Shown: positions 42,301 to 50,774 of the stretch, piece after piece
Layout of the letters: the number at the start of each line of letters is the position of its first letter
Position numbering within the stretch: the stretch's first letter is position 1
Source: Cohnella ginsengisoli
GTDB taxonomy: Bacteria > Bacillota > Bacilli > Paenibacillales > Paenibacillaceae
DNA: 64,000 nucleotides
Assembly (NCBI RefSeq): GCF_029525555.1
Contig: NZ_JAPDHZ010000008.1
Coordinates: 496,001-560,000, forward strand
Direction of reading: 5' to 3'
Position numbers and translations under genes: made by a program
The notes under the pieces: generated by a model
The model's input: only the letters and a program-made list of their open reading frames with translations
Told to the model about the DNA's origin: nothing
The model's database searches: none

Positions 42301-42407
42301 ATGGAACCCGTATCGGCCGAAGCCGGCGACGCAAACGAAAATGAGGACCATACCATCAACGCCAGTAATAAAAGGATAGCGCCCTTCTTCAGCAACTTGT
42401 CATTCAC
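39396..42407 (-). CDS. SLH protein with InlB-type and GLUG repeats
   Basis: 1,003 residues, GTG start at 42407. Signal peptide 1-32 (ILLLLALMVWSSFSFASPASA). A first InlB-type (Listeria-Bacteroides) repeat lies at ~110-185 (GFIFAGWNTMWDGTG). Residues ~200-480 contain at least six GLUG-type repeats (VGGLAGWNSG, TGGLAGGNGG, VGGLVGENNA). Two further InlB-type repeats at ~490-650 (TGYTFAGWNTQADGSGTDY) are nearly identical in DNA (40450-40660 and 40690-40900). A beta-rich module and three SLH domains (~810-1003) with TRAEFA, TRAEMA and TRAEAV follow. InlB/GLUG proteins are adhesins or adhesin-like; ligand unknown. The adjacent MalT-like gene 2 lies directly upstream. Confidence 0.88.
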   Translation of the reverse strand: MNDKLLKKGAILLLLALMVWSSFSFASPASADTGSIDTSKMFKCADELDYCKFPGTQVVYFGANGAYNSATFTSGVVCMIDHLHVSDPINGVKKACYVAKGSVQYYSTGAATGSAPTDSNSYEVGATVTVPDQGELERPGFIFAGWNTMWDGTGTLYPAGTTFTMGNANVRLYDWWKWGEPAASVYSGTGTANDPFQIATPLQLDKLRNYFLESGLYFKLTADLDLSDYQSGAGWEPIGGENTPFRGNLDGNGHKITNLFIDRSAGFTGLFGFINNENASVTNLKLVDVNIKGSNYVGGLAGWNSGMMSNIYVTGSITGSMNTGGLAGGNGGAITNSYVAGSITGSYTTGGFVGVNYGPIDQSYHTGSITGTDSVGGLVGENNAPISNSYHTGSITGTNNVGGLIGDNYAPIDKSYAEGSVTGSSAAGGLVGNNYATVSDSFYDSETTNQSDTGKGIGLSTLDMRKQSTYAGWDFTSIWGINASGNDGYPYLRAIQKFVTYDGNGSDSGVTPADSSSYEQGVTASVYGNTGSLAKTGYTFAGWNTQADGSGTDYAAGVSFTMGTADVTLYAKWTKNPTYTVSYDANGATSGSAPADSGLYEQNAAVSLSGNVGGLARTGYTFAGWNTQADGSGTDYAAGASFTMGTADVTLYAKWLTANTSSDSDTGSTGPTGSAAAGNNVVSSDGTLTLPVGKSGEVSLGNRVKVVIPADASGKALKITIQQVTDTQSLLTSHDVLATPVYEILKSFAENFEKDITLIFTFDPQLLKGNQIPAVFFYDEAKKNWVKVGGTVNGNTITVKVNHFTKFAVFGVGEGADPTDGATPSISLSDISGHWAETKIKQAVGMQIVGGYPDGSFKPNAAVTRAEFAVMLMNALKPQQEGAALAFADKERIGAWAQRAVAQAVQASIIHGYEDGTFRPNAKITRAEMAVMISSAMGQSVQETATGFADDKDIPAWAKGAVAALNQLGIIEGKGANRYAPGNPATRAEAVTVLLNMLAQASG

Positions 42408-42492
42408 TCCACTTCTTTATTCTGGTGACTGCTTATTCAGGTGACTTCTTGTCGATTCTTGAAACTTCAACCTACTATAAAACGATAGGGGA

Positions 42493-42520
42493 TAAAAAAA
42501 AATCCCCCCGTCCGGGGGAT
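42493..42520 (-). terminator. Terminator of MalT-like gene 2
   Basis: ATCCCCCCG/CGGGGGAT stem followed on the minus strand by nine T, 17 bases after the stop codon. Confidence 0.9.
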
Positions 42521-42536
42521 GCGCGGGAGAAGGATG

Positions 42537-45087
42537 TCAGTCCAATATGCTTAATTCTCTAGCACGCTGCAAGGCGCGAACGCGGTTGTTTACCTCAAGC
42601 TTTCTGTACACGCTTTTGATGTGCGTCTTGACGGTCTCCCCCGTAATGTTCAGGCGAAGGGCGATTTCCTTATTCGGCAGGCCGTCCGCGATCAGCTGCA
42701 GGATCTTCGTTTCCTGCTCGGTCAGCACGCTTCTCATCGGTTCCGGCGCGGACTGCATCGCTTGAAGCAGCCGCTTGGCATAGGCCCAAGCATCACCTGG
42801 CGCAACTCGAGCGGGAGCCTTCGGCCTTGTCTTCACATACGCTGACAGCAGCAGCTCCATCTCCTCGCCCTCGTCGGCGAAGCTCCGGATATAGCCTTCG
42901 GGCTCGGCCAGCCGCAGCGCGGTCTCCAGCTTGGCCAGCGCCTCCGCTGCCCGGCTCGCGCGCTGCAAGGTCACGCCTTGCAGGATAAGCACCTTGATTC
43001 GGTCCCGGAGGTGATCCTCCCTGCGCAGCAGCGCATTCAGCCGGTCCAATAATCCCAACGCTTCTTCCGGCCGTCCGCCTGCCGCGAGCACCCTGGCATA
43101 CGCCATATGCTCTTGCACCTGATCGAGCGCGACTTCGTCCGTATGGGACAAGCCGCAGTCCTGCAGCCACGCGAGCGCATCTTCGACAGCGCCCTGGCGC
43201 AGCGCCAGACAAGCCTGCTCGGCTTCGATCTTCAGCATGAACAATCGATATACGGGCGTGTCGAGCTGCGACTTCAAGTCCGCGAGCAGCTCCGAAGCGC
43301 GGTCCGGTCGGCCTAAGGCCTGTTGAATCCATGAAGCGCCGATGGCGACCTGCGTGAAGATCCGTACATAAGGCCGGACATCCCTTCGTCCAAGCGCCAG
43401 ATTCGCATACCGTTCCGCCTCCTCCAGCCGATCCCACTCGTACAGCAATTTGCTGTAAGCGGCGAGGAAGGTGCCCGCAAGCGGATACGCGGTCTTGTTT
43501 CCCAACGCATCGGTCCAGCGGGATAGGAACACATCGAGTGCATGAAGATCATTGATATGCGCCAAATAATCCGTAAAGGGGTTATAGCCGACATACTGGT
43601 AGCGCCACATCGTTTGAAAGACGCTGCCCTCCGGCATATAGCGTTCACATCGCTCATAGTATTCGGAGGTTTTGACCAAGTCCTTTTTCAGAAAAGCGTC
43701 GACCGCGCTGAAAAAGTAAATATTGCCCATTGCTTGCTTCCATTCCGGCTCACTCAGCTTATCCTTCAGCGCTTGGAACCGAGCCCGGGCCTGTCCGATT
43801 CGAAGAGAAGCCGCTTCATGATCCCCTGTCCCCGATAGCACCGTGATATAGAACAATTCGACCAAGGGCTTCTCGGCAAAATAGGACTCCGGGATCGCCT
43901 TCATCCATCTGATAAACGCAATACTCTCGGACTGCACCAGCGCATTCAGATTTTTCTCAATGAGTCGAACGGCATCCCCATAGTGATGTCCTGCCAGGTA
44001 ATGCTCCATCGCATCCTCGTCCAGCCCCTTGCGCTCTAACCAGCAAGCGGCATTCCCATGCGCCTGCGCCCAGTCGTTCGTATCCGTCCTCGCCCCCATA
44101 CGCTGCAGGAAGTCCGAGAACAGGTGATGATACCGGTACCAGCTCCGCTGATCGTCGAGAGGGATGATGAACAAGTTCAACTGCGCTAATCTCTCCAGAT
44201 AGCGCTCGCTATCCTGCCGCCCGGTTACAGCCTGACATAGGGAAGCATTCATTTGACTTAGAATAGACGTTGCCAGGAGAAAGGATCGCATATCTTCCGT
44301 TAGATGACGGAAGACTTCTTCCAGCAAATAATCCGATATATGATGCTGCCGCCCGTTGAATTGACGGATGGATTCAGCGATATTATCGCTGTTCCTCAGA
44401 GAGATCGCCGCCAGCTCCAGGCCGCTGATCCAGCCCTCGGTCTGATGAAGCAGCTCCGCCACTTGCTCTGCAGTTAACCCTAAATCCGTCATGTCCCGGA
44501 AGAAGACATGCCCTTCGTCCAGCAGGAAGCGCATTTCCTGCATCGTGATGAGATTGCATTCGCCCTTGGCCATAAGTCTGGCGGTCGGGATCGCCAACTC
44601 GTTGCGGCTCGCGATATAGAGATGAACGTGGGCGGGCAGATGTTCAAGCAGATAAGCCAAAGATTCATGAATCATAGCGCTCTCGATGAAGTGATAGTCA
44701 TCAAGAACGACAGCCAGCTCGTTCGTTAACCGATCCAGATCGTTCAGCAGCGAAGGCACCGCATACGCCCGGGACGCCCCAAGCCCCTTTTCAAGGAACG
44801 AGCAGATCTCCTCTCCAAAGCCTGGGACTACCTCCTGAATAGAAGCCGTAACGCCGTTCCAAAATTGAATATAATCGTTATCCCTCGCATCCAGTGAAAG
44901 CCAGGCGACAAGCGCGTCGCCTTGTTTCGCCCATTGGCTTAACGCGGTTGTTTTGCCATAGCCGGCTTGCGCGGAGATATGCGTCAGTTTGACTTGCATT
45001 CCCTCGTTGAGCCTATGAGTCAGTCTCGGTCTAGCCACCACCTCGTGACGCACATGGGGGGATATAGAGCTTCGTACGTACGATCAT
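42537..45087 (-). CDS. MalT-like LuxR-family ATP-dependent regulator 2 (frameshift near start)
   Basis: The G6 run at 45056-45061 separates the first ten codons from the rest. With one base fewer, the ATG at 45087 (TGGAGGG upstream) gives MIVRTKLYIPHVRHEVVARP, matching the N-terminus of MalT-like protein 1. Total ~849 residues. P-loop SAQAGYGKTTALSQWA, Walker B AVVLDDYHFIE, TPR-like middle (~400-760) and C-terminal LuxR HTH (LTEQETKILQLIADGLPNKE then GETVKTHIKSVYRKL). It is homologous to protein 1 over its full length. Its gene precedes the InlB/GLUG SLH gene, as the other copy precedes the NHL-SLH gene, which suggests local control. Confidence 0.9.
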
Positions 45088-45255
45088 GGGGAGCCCTCCA
45101 CATTAACGTTACTATAGGCTACAATTCGACAAAATGCTCGCTTCTCCTGTAGCGTACTGCGCATTTTAAACGCCGGCTTGCCAATAACGCTCCCGCTTCT
45201 TTCGTTCTATTTATGGAGATGCCCCGATTTTCACAAAGGAATACGATTTTATGAC
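45088..45255. other. Intergenic between module 2 and the decayed module 3
   Basis: Leader of MalT-like gene 2 and the end of the SLH remnant. No att-like sequence or terminator recognised. Confidence 0.3.
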
Positions 45256-45675
45256 TTATTGCTTAATAGAAACGGCTTTAAGAATAACCGTGGCAGCCTC
45301 GGCACGCGTAGCATTGCTCTTTGCCCCAAATGTGCCATCGTTGTAGCCTTTCATTAGTCCTTTCTCGACTGCGGCTGCTATATCTGCAATGGCCCAACCA
45401 GAAACCGCTGAATGATCCTTAAAGTCAATGGACCTACTGGATGCCGTCAGCTTAAGCGCTCGGACGACGATCACGGCCATTTGCTCTCGAGTAATCCGAT
45501 CGTCCGGACGGAAGGTATGATCTTCAAGACCGGAGACCATACCCAAAGCCGCAGCCGTACCGATCGCATCCTTAGCCCAATGGCTTGCTGTATCGTCAAA
45601 GCTGTTGCCGGTCGTTGCTGTCAGCTTGAGTGCCTTCACTAGGATGGAAACGAACTCAGCCCTTGTAACTTTCAC
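45256..45675 (-). pseudogene. SLH-domain remnant of a surface protein
   Basis: 139 codons comprising little more than SLH repeats: VTRAEFVSILVKALKL (the second half of one domain), then SFDDTASHWAKDAIGTAAAL with ITREQMAV, and IDFKDHSAVSGWAIADIAAA with ATRAEAATVILKA. It begins in the middle of an SLH domain and has no signal peptide, so it cannot be secreted normally. It is the tail of a larger SLH protein. It lies immediately downstream of a LuxR/MalT remnant, mirroring the two intact regulator-SLH modules to its left. Confidence 0.75.
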
Positions 45676-45728
45676 TTGCTTTCACTCACCTTTCACGATT
45701 GTGGATATTGTCCGCTAAAATGAATATG

Positions 45729-45757
45729 AAAAAAGGCCCAATACGAAATCGGACCTC
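45729..45757 (-). terminator. Terminator of the MalT-like remnant
   Basis: Minus strand AGGTCC ... GGGCCT stem followed by T6; just after the stop at 45764. Confidence 0.55.
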
Positions 45758-45763
45758 ATAATG

Positions 45764-46020
45764 CTAATTCAACAGTTGCAGCTCCTTCGCTTTGTTAATC
45801 GCCTGCACCCGTTTGTTCACTTGCAGCTTTCCGTAAACGTTGATCACATGCGTCTTGACTGTTCCTTCCGTTATCGATAATTGAAAGGCAATTTGCTTAT
45901 TGGACAATCCTTCGCCCATGAGACGAAGGATATCCACTTCACGGCTCGTTAACGCTACGACGATTGAAATTGCGGGTTTCGAAGCCTCCAGCGTATCCTT
46001 ATCGTCCGAGCGATCTTCCC
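45764..46020 (-). pseudogene. MalT-like regulator, LuxR HTH remnant
   Basis: About 80 codons ending at 45764. They read LTSREVDILRLMGEGLSNKQ, then ITEGTVKTHVINVYGKLQVN and KRVQAINKAKELQLLN, a complete LuxR HTH very like those of the two MalT-like proteins in this window. The ATPase and TPR parts are gone. Upstream the frame remains open but unrecognisable, and then meets the divergent MerR fragment at ~46200. With the SLH remnant it forms a decayed third copy of the regulator-surface protein module. Confidence 0.75.
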
Positions 46021-46199
46021 GACACTTGGGACGTGGAATAAGAAAATCGCAATCGAGAGCGCACGCAAATTAAGAACATACAAACCCACCCTAGGATCCT
46101 GTTCAACTCGGCAGGTATTATGCGCGCATTCGAAATAATGGACGATAACCTCGATTTGGAGCGGACCACCGCAATGGGCATCGAGTCTATCGTAGAGAA

Positions 46200-46440
46200 C
46201 AGATGCAAAGCATCCTATTTTTAACCCGACTGAAGGCCACGGGAATGACGATAGAAGAAATGAAGCGATATCGTGAGCTCTCAAGCCGCGGTAACGATGC
46301 CATTCCCGAAAAAATGTCTATACTCGAACATCATAAGCAAAAGATCCAAAATGAAATTTCTAGATTAATGGAAGTTCAGAAGATTATCGAATATAAATTG
46401 GATCACTATCAAGAAATCGTCCAGGATCCCGATCTTAACG
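46200..46440 (+). pseudogene. MerR-family regulator, C-terminal remnant
   Basis: About 80 codons: LTRLKATGMTIEEMKRYREL then IPEKMSILEHHKQKIQNEIS and IIEYKLDHYQEIVQD. These are the second helix of the MerR DNA-binding region and the antiparallel dimer coiled coil. The winged HTH that should precede QSILFLTRL is missing, with a stop codon just upstream. The complementary N-terminal piece of a MerR gene lies at 48265-48387 on the other strand. The tail beyond 46440 reads on without homology into the ArsR promoter. Confidence 0.65.
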
Positions 46441-46494
46441 ATACGGGTTGTACGCCTACCCTTTTAGATAGAAAAGGCAACCACCTTTATCTTA

Positions 46495-46522
46495 TTGACA
46501 TATCGGAAAATGTAGATATAAT
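46495..46522 (+). promoter_or_regulatory. Consensus sigma-A promoter for a leaderless arsR-type gene
   Basis: TTGACA (46495-46500), 16-base spacer, TATAAT (46517-46522). Transcription would be expected about 7 bases later, at or next to 46529, which is the A of the ArsR start codon. Confidence 0.75.
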
Positions 46523-46528
46523 GGGAGG

Positions 46529-46831
46529 ATGGATCCAATTGAGTTGTTCAAGGCATTGTCTAATGAGTCGAGGCTGCAGATTCTACAGTGGCTCAAGGAG
46601 CCCGAAAAACATTTTGTGCCCCATGAAGGAGTGGATATGAGGACAATCGGGGTATGTGTCAGTCAGGTGACGGATAAGTTGAATATGACGCAGTCAACGG
46701 CTTCGCAGTATTTGTCCATTCTGCAACGGGCCGGACTGATTCGGACCGAACGGATCGGCAAATACACGTACTACAAACGGGACGAAGAGAAGATCAGCGA
46801 GTTGGCTGCCTATTTGAACCAGCAACTCTAA
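46529..46831 (+). CDS. ArsR-family winged-helix repressor
   Basis: 100 residues. MDPIELFKALSNESRLQILQ is the standard ArsR N-terminus; MTQSTASQYLSILQRAGLIR is the recognition helix and turn, followed by the wing (RTERIGKYTYYKRDEEKI). The usual metal site ELCVCDL is not present, although a VCVSQVTDKL segment with one Cys stands there, so it may respond to a non-metal signal. GGGAGG directly abuts the ATG, which is unusable as a normal ribosome site; the promoter position suggests a leaderless mRNA. It lies upstream of an MFS exporter and a palindrome at 46878, its probable target. Confidence 0.88.
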   Translation: MDPIELFKALSNESRLQILQWLKEPEKHFVPHEGVDMRTIGVCVSQVTDKLNMTQSTASQYLSILQRAGLIRTERIGKYTYYKRDEEKISELAAYLNQQL

Positions 46832-46837
46832 TCTGAA

Positions 46838-46871
46838 CTGAATACCTCAAACGTATTCAGTTTTTATTTTG
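46838..46871 (+). terminator. Terminator between arsR-type and MFS genes
   Basis: CTGAATAC/GTATTCAG stem with a 7-base loop followed by TTTTTATTTTG. Confidence 0.9.
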
Positions 46872-46877
46872 CACAAA

Positions 46878-46897
46878 ATATCGATATATCGCGATAT
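46878..46897 (+). promoter_or_regulatory. Likely ArsR-type operator upstream of MFS gene
   Basis: ATATCGATATATCGCGATAT: ATATCG and CGATAT half-sites in inverted orientation. Position 50 bases before the MFS start codon and after the terminator suggests control by the ArsR protein. Confidence 0.5.
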
Positions 46898-46945
46898 GTA
46901 GCTTTGACAGCGATCATTAAACAACGAAGAAGGAGAAGAAGAGGC

Positions 46946-48138
46946 ATGTCTAACACGTGGAAAGTCTATTTCTTGGCTTTGGTTACTTTTTTTGGTGGGC
47001 ACATCCGAATATGTTATTTCCGGCATCTTGGACAAGATCTCGGATACAATGGGCATTTCCCTTACCTCAGCGGGGCAGTTGGTCACGATTTTTTCCTTCG
47101 TATACGCCATCAGCACCCCGATCCTTATGGCATTGACGGCAAAGGTGGAAAGACAAAAGTTGCTGGTTGGGGCGCTAGGTATCTTCGTAATCGGGAATAT
47201 ATTGTCATTCGTTTTGCCTGGCTATTCCCTATTTGTCGCAGCTCGCGTGGTCATGGCCATAGGCGCGGGAGTGGTCGTGGTAACCGCCTTGGACGTTGCC
47301 GCGAAAATCGCCGCCGCAGGCAAACAAGCGAGCGCGATTGCTACCGTCGTTATGGGCTTTACGGCTTCCTTGATTATCGGCGTGCCCCTTGGCCGCATCG
47401 TCGCAGCGCAATTCGGGTGGAAATCCGTGTTCGGCATATTGGCACTGGCAGGTCTGGCGGCTATGTTCGTACTGTACGCCGTCATCCCTCGGGTTCAAGG
47501 GGATCAACCGATTCCCTTGTCCAAGCAGCTTGCCTTCCTGAAAAACGGAAACGTAACGCTAGGGCTCGCGATTACCTTTTTCTGGCTTGGCGGGTACTCG
47601 ATTGCCTACACCTACATTTCACCGTACCTGCTTCATGTTGCCGGTTTGAAAGAAGGAATGCTGAGCGGCGTGCTGTTGGCATTCGGCATCGCCAGCCTGA
47701 TTGGATCCAAATTCGGCGGCTTCAGCACGGATAAATGGGAGGTATTCCCGACCTTGTCCGGGGGGGATGCTCCTGCACGTCACCGCGCTGCTTCTCCTCT
47801 CTCTAACCGTTACCTATACGCACGCCTGGCTGCCGATTGTGACCCTCCTGACCTTGTGGTCGTTTGCGGCTTGGTCTTCCGGTCCAACCCAACAATACAA
47901 TCTGGTGCGAATTGAGCCGAATTATTCTGGCATTATGCTGAGTCTGAACCAATCCACGATGCAATTGTCGATGGCGGCAGGTGCTGGAATCGGAGGAGTC
48001 ATCGTCGACCGGGCATCCCTGTCAATGGTTACATGGGTTGGAATGGCTGGAGTCGCGATTGCGATCGTGCTCGTGGCGTTCTTGAAGATACGGATGAGTG
48101 CCGGGAGACAGGGCGCCGGAGCGCTCAGCAGAAACTAA
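46946..48138 (+). CDS. MFS transporter, DHA1-type (two frameshifts)
   Basis: Removing one base at T7 (46987-46993) and at G7 (47760-47766) gives ~396 residues beginning MSNTWKVYFLALVTFLVGTS and continuing EYVISGILDKIS. This is the typical N-terminus of the AraJ/YdhP/Bcr-like DHA1 exporters, with twelve predicted membrane segments, the loop-2 region KVERQKLLVGALG (a variant of motif A) and LGRIVAAQFGWKSVFGI. These proton-driven antiporters export drugs or sugars. AGGAGAAGAAGAGG lies upstream of the ATG at 46946. The gene follows a terminator and a palindrome and is probably under ArsR-type repression. Confidence 0.85.
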
Positions 48139-48152
48139 TACAAAGCAAAATC

Positions 48153-48189
48153 AGCCGAAGTTGAGGAGCGCCGCCTCTCGACTTTGGCT
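48153..48189 (+). terminator. Hairpin after the MFS gene
   Basis: AGCCGAAGTTGAG pairs with CTCTCGACTTTGGCT with small mismatches; short T tail. Confidence 0.6.
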
Positions 48190-48264
48190 TTCCTGGAGAA
48201 TTTCCGGTTCTCTTCTTTTTATTTCAGCCGCTCAAGGACCCTTTCCAACACCGGCTCCTTCCCG

Positions 48265-48387
48265 TTATCGATATCGGTCGCCGACCCTTGAAATAAACTG
48301 CTTAGGGATCAACTGCTTGCGTTCATAGAATCGCAAAGTGGATATGGGTAAATCCGTCAGCTTAGAAACTTCGTTAGCTTTCATCAT
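48265..48387 (-). pseudogene. MerR-family regulator, N-terminal remnant
   Basis: About 40 codons: MKANEVSKLTDLPISTLRFY followed by ERKQLIPKQFISRVGDRYR, the first winged-HTH half of a MerR protein, then a stop. The C-terminal dimerisation part is missing. AAGGG precedes the start. It is divergent from the nitroreductase at 48518, the usual MerR-target arrangement. The complementary C-terminal fragment of a MerR protein lies inverted at 46200-46440, on the other side of the ArsR-MFS cassette. Confidence 0.65.
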
Positions 48388-48517
48388 TTTTCCCTTCTGA
48401 ATCAACATTAAATTTATATTTGCTATAAACCTAAGTTCATAGTTCAAAATAACATTAGGATAACCCGGGACATCGTTACTGTCAAAATAAATGGGTTGTA
48501 TCAAAAGGAGTGCATGT

Positions 48518-49157
48518 ATGCTGGAGCGTATCCAAAATAACGATTTTGTCAACATTTTGACCGGCCGTCGTTCCGTACGACTGTACGATGAGAACGTCAA
48601 AATTTCAGAAGAGGAAATGCGCGCAATCATTCAAGAAGCAAGCTTGGCGCCCTCTTCTGCGAATATGCAGCCATGGCGGGTAATCGTGGTGCATTCCCCT
48701 GAAGGGAAAAACAAGCTTCGGCCACTGGTCCAGTTTAATACACGACAAAATGATACATCTGCGGCGATGCTCATCATTCTGGGAGATACGCAGAGCGAAG
48801 TATATGTCGAAGAGATTTATAATATGGCTGTGGAACAAGGGAAAATGCCCAAAGAAATACGCGACAAGCAGGTCGCGCAGATTCTGAGCATGTATCCGCA
48901 AGTACCTAGAGAATTAAAGATCGAAATTGCCAAAATCGATGCAAGTTTATTCGCCATGCAACTGATGCTGGTAGCCCGTGCGCATGGGTATGATACCAAT
49001 CCGATGGCAGGCTTTGACCGTGATCAGGTTGTTAGCGCATTTGATCTGGACGACCACAGGTATGTTCCGGTCATGATCCTATCCATCGGAAAAGCCAAAG
49101 ATGAGGGCCATGAATCCGTACGCCTGCATAGCGAGAAGATTACCTTTTTGGCGCTAA
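48518..49157 (+). CDS. Nitroreductase family protein (frameshift near stop)
   Basis: About 212 residues from the ATG at 48518 (AAAAGGAG upstream). NILTGRRSVRLYDENVKISE is the FMN-binding RRSxRxY motif, APSSANMQPWRVIVVHSPEG the second FMN/substrate block, and MLVARAHGYDTNPMAGFD the third. As sequenced the frame runs on to 49225; removing one T from the T5 run at 49145-49149 gives EKITFWR-stop, the typical end of this subfamily. It transfers hydride from NAD(P)H to nitro or enone substrates through FMN. A truncated MerR gene is divergent from it, so regulation may have been lost. Confidence 0.85.
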
Positions 49158-49178
49158 TGCGAATATATTTCAGAAAGC

Positions 49179-49221
49179 AGAAAGGGTCGGACCGTACAGC
49201 CTCGACTCTTTCTTTTTCTTA
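49179..49221 (+). terminator. Terminator of the nitroreductase gene
   Basis: AGAAAGGGTCG/CGACTCTTTCT stem with one G-T pair, then TTTTTCTT. Confidence 0.85.
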
Positions 49222-49295
49222 TTAACAGGTCAGCCAGCATTTCTAGCAGGCAAGTTTCATGGCAGTTTTGATTGGCGGTAGAGCGTATTGCAGCC

Positions 49296-50120
49296 TTATG
49301 TTCTGCTCCGATCTCCGTTCTCCAGCATATCAAGCAGCAGGCTGGAAAGCGGGGCTGGAACTTGTGCATTATGCGCCGCCGACAGCAAGAGGCCGACATC
49401 TTTCTGCGGAATTTTGCTTTGGGATATAGATGCTGACTTTTCGGCAATCATTTTTCCATAGCTTTGATAGATGGGGGCGGTAAACAGTGTGCTGGTAAGC
49501 ATATCGACCGCTGCTTTGGGATCAACCCCGCCGCGCTCGGCTATTCCTAGCGCTTCTTCCAGTGAGCTTGCGGCGGAGACGATCAGGAAGTTACCAATCA
49601 GTTTGACGAGTACAGCCGAACCGGCTTCCTCGCCAAAGTCAAAGATCCCTTTAGCGCCCATCGCTTCCAGCAGCGGCCGCACCCGCTCCTTTGCTTCCTG
49701 CGGACCCGCTATTGGAATCCACAATTGCCTGGCGGCGGCTGCCTCCGGCCGCCCAAAGATAGGCGCCTCAACATAGACGGAACCGTGCCGCGCGTGCAGA
49801 TCCGCCAGCTTCCTGCCCGTATCCGGCGACACCGTACTCATCGATACATGAATACCGCCTATGCCCAGGCGTTCGAGGAAATCTTCGCTTTTGACGACGT
49901 CCTCCAACGCTTCATCGTCCCACACCAAGGTGACGACGATGCCGCCCGTTGTCACGGCGTCAGCTGGACGGAACGCCTGCAGCGCACCTTGGGCCACGAG
50001 CGGCTCCGCTTTTTCCGGAGTGCGGTTATATACGGTCAACGCATAACCAGCTTGCAGCAGATTGGCGGCGACCGGCATGCCGAGCAGTCCGAGTCCGATA
50101 AATCCAACGTTTTCCTTCAT
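49296..50120 (-). CDS. NAD(P)-dependent beta-hydroxyacid dehydrogenase family protein
   Basis: 274 residues. N-terminal Rossmann fold with VGFIGLGLLGMPVAANLLQA (the GLGxMGxxxAxNL signature) and NRTPEK for NADP preference. HVSMSTVSPDTGRKL corresponds to the substrate-binding serine loop, and LVKLIGNFLIVSAASSLEEA contains the catalytic Lys (KLxGN). C-terminal all-helical domain. The family (6-phosphogluconate/3-hydroxyisobutyrate dehydrogenase type) includes glyoxylate reductases and imine reductases; the substrate here is not known. AAGGAGG precedes the ATG at 50120. The MerR-family gene lies 61 bases upstream on the same strand with an operator in between. Confidence 0.88.
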   Translation of the reverse strand: MKENVGFIGLGLLGMPVAANLLQAGYALTVYNRTPEKAEPLVAQGALQAFRPADAVTTGGIVVTLVWDDEALEDVVKSEDFLERLGIGGIHVSMSTVSPDTGRKLADLHARHGSVYVEAPIFGRPEAAAARQLWIPIAGPQEAKERVRPLLEAMGAKGIFDFGEEAGSAVLVKLIGNFLIVSAASSLEEALGIAERGGVDPKAAVDMLTSTLFTAPIYQSYGKMIAEKSASISQSKIPQKDVGLLLSAAHNAQVPAPLSSLLLDMLENGDRSRT

Positions 50121-50143
50121 GAAATTAGCCTCCTTGGAATAAT

Positions 50144-50167
50144 AAACATGACGTTAACCTCATGTTT
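50144..50167 (-). promoter_or_regulatory. MerR operator upstream of the dehydrogenase
   Basis: 24-bp palindrome with one mismatched pair, centre GACGTTAACCTC, arms AAACAT/ATGTTT. It matches the operator in front of merR at 50596-50611. Confidence 0.8.
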
Positions 50168-50181
50168 AGAGCAAAAAAAAA

Positions 50182-50568
50182 TTAATCGCCTTCATTCGCC
50201 TCGAGCCACCGCTCAAAACGTTCTATATTCGACTGCAAATCGCTGCGGAATAGCCCAAGCGCTTCAAGCTTCTGGTCCGTGTCGGCCAGATGCCGGCGCA
50301 GTATGCCAAGGACTTTCCGTTTCGGCTGCACCCCGCTCGTATCCGTAAAGTAAAGCTCGACGACGTCCCGAATTTCCTCCAAACTTAGGCCAATCTTCTT
50401 CAACTGATCGATTTTTTGCAGACGGGTAACCGTTTCTTCCGTGTAGTAATGATGACCGTTGCCTTCGCGCTCGCCCGATGGAAGCAATCCAATGCTCTCG
50501 TAATAGCGAACCGTGCGCTGGGTTACCCCGGCTCGTTCTGTCAAATCGCCAATGCGCATGCGGTTCAT
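50182..50568 (-). CDS. MerR-family transcriptional regulator
   Basis: 128 residues. RIGDLTERAGVTQRTVRYYE then SIGLLPSGEREGNGHHYYTE is the MerR winged HTH; LQKIDQLKKIGLSLEEIRDV continues it, and residues ~75-128 form the dimer coiled coil. No Cys cluster, so it probably responds to an organic compound and not a metal. GGAGGG precedes the ATG at 50568. Two matching palindromes, one before its own gene and one before the dehydrogenase, make autoregulation and control of that gene likely. Confidence 0.9.
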   Translation of the reverse strand: MNRMRIGDLTERAGVTQRTVRYYESIGLLPSGEREGNGHHYYTEETVTRLQKIDQLKKIGLSLEEIRDVVELYFTDTSGVQPKRKVLGILRRHLADTDQKLEALGLFRSDLQSNIERFERWLEANEGD

Positions 50569-50595
50569 GATGGATCACTCCCTCCAATATATAAT

Positions 50596-50611
50596 ATGAC
50601 GTTAACGTCAT
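50596..50611 (-). promoter_or_regulatory. MerR operator upstream of merR-type gene
   Basis: Perfect 16-bp palindrome ATGACGTTAACGTCAT, extended by AT-rich flanks including TATATAT; same core as at 50144-50167. Confidence 0.8.
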
Positions 50612-50774
50612 GTTTGCATGATAGCATTCGGATTGGAAAATGTAAAGGAAGGCTTAGCCGCAGCATGGCGACGACACCTTAACAGAGATTATAATGATCG
50701 TGTACGTAAAGCTAGGGTCTATTTGCTCAAATACGATACGTATTCTTCCATATAAGTAATTAGAGGTGAGCTGC

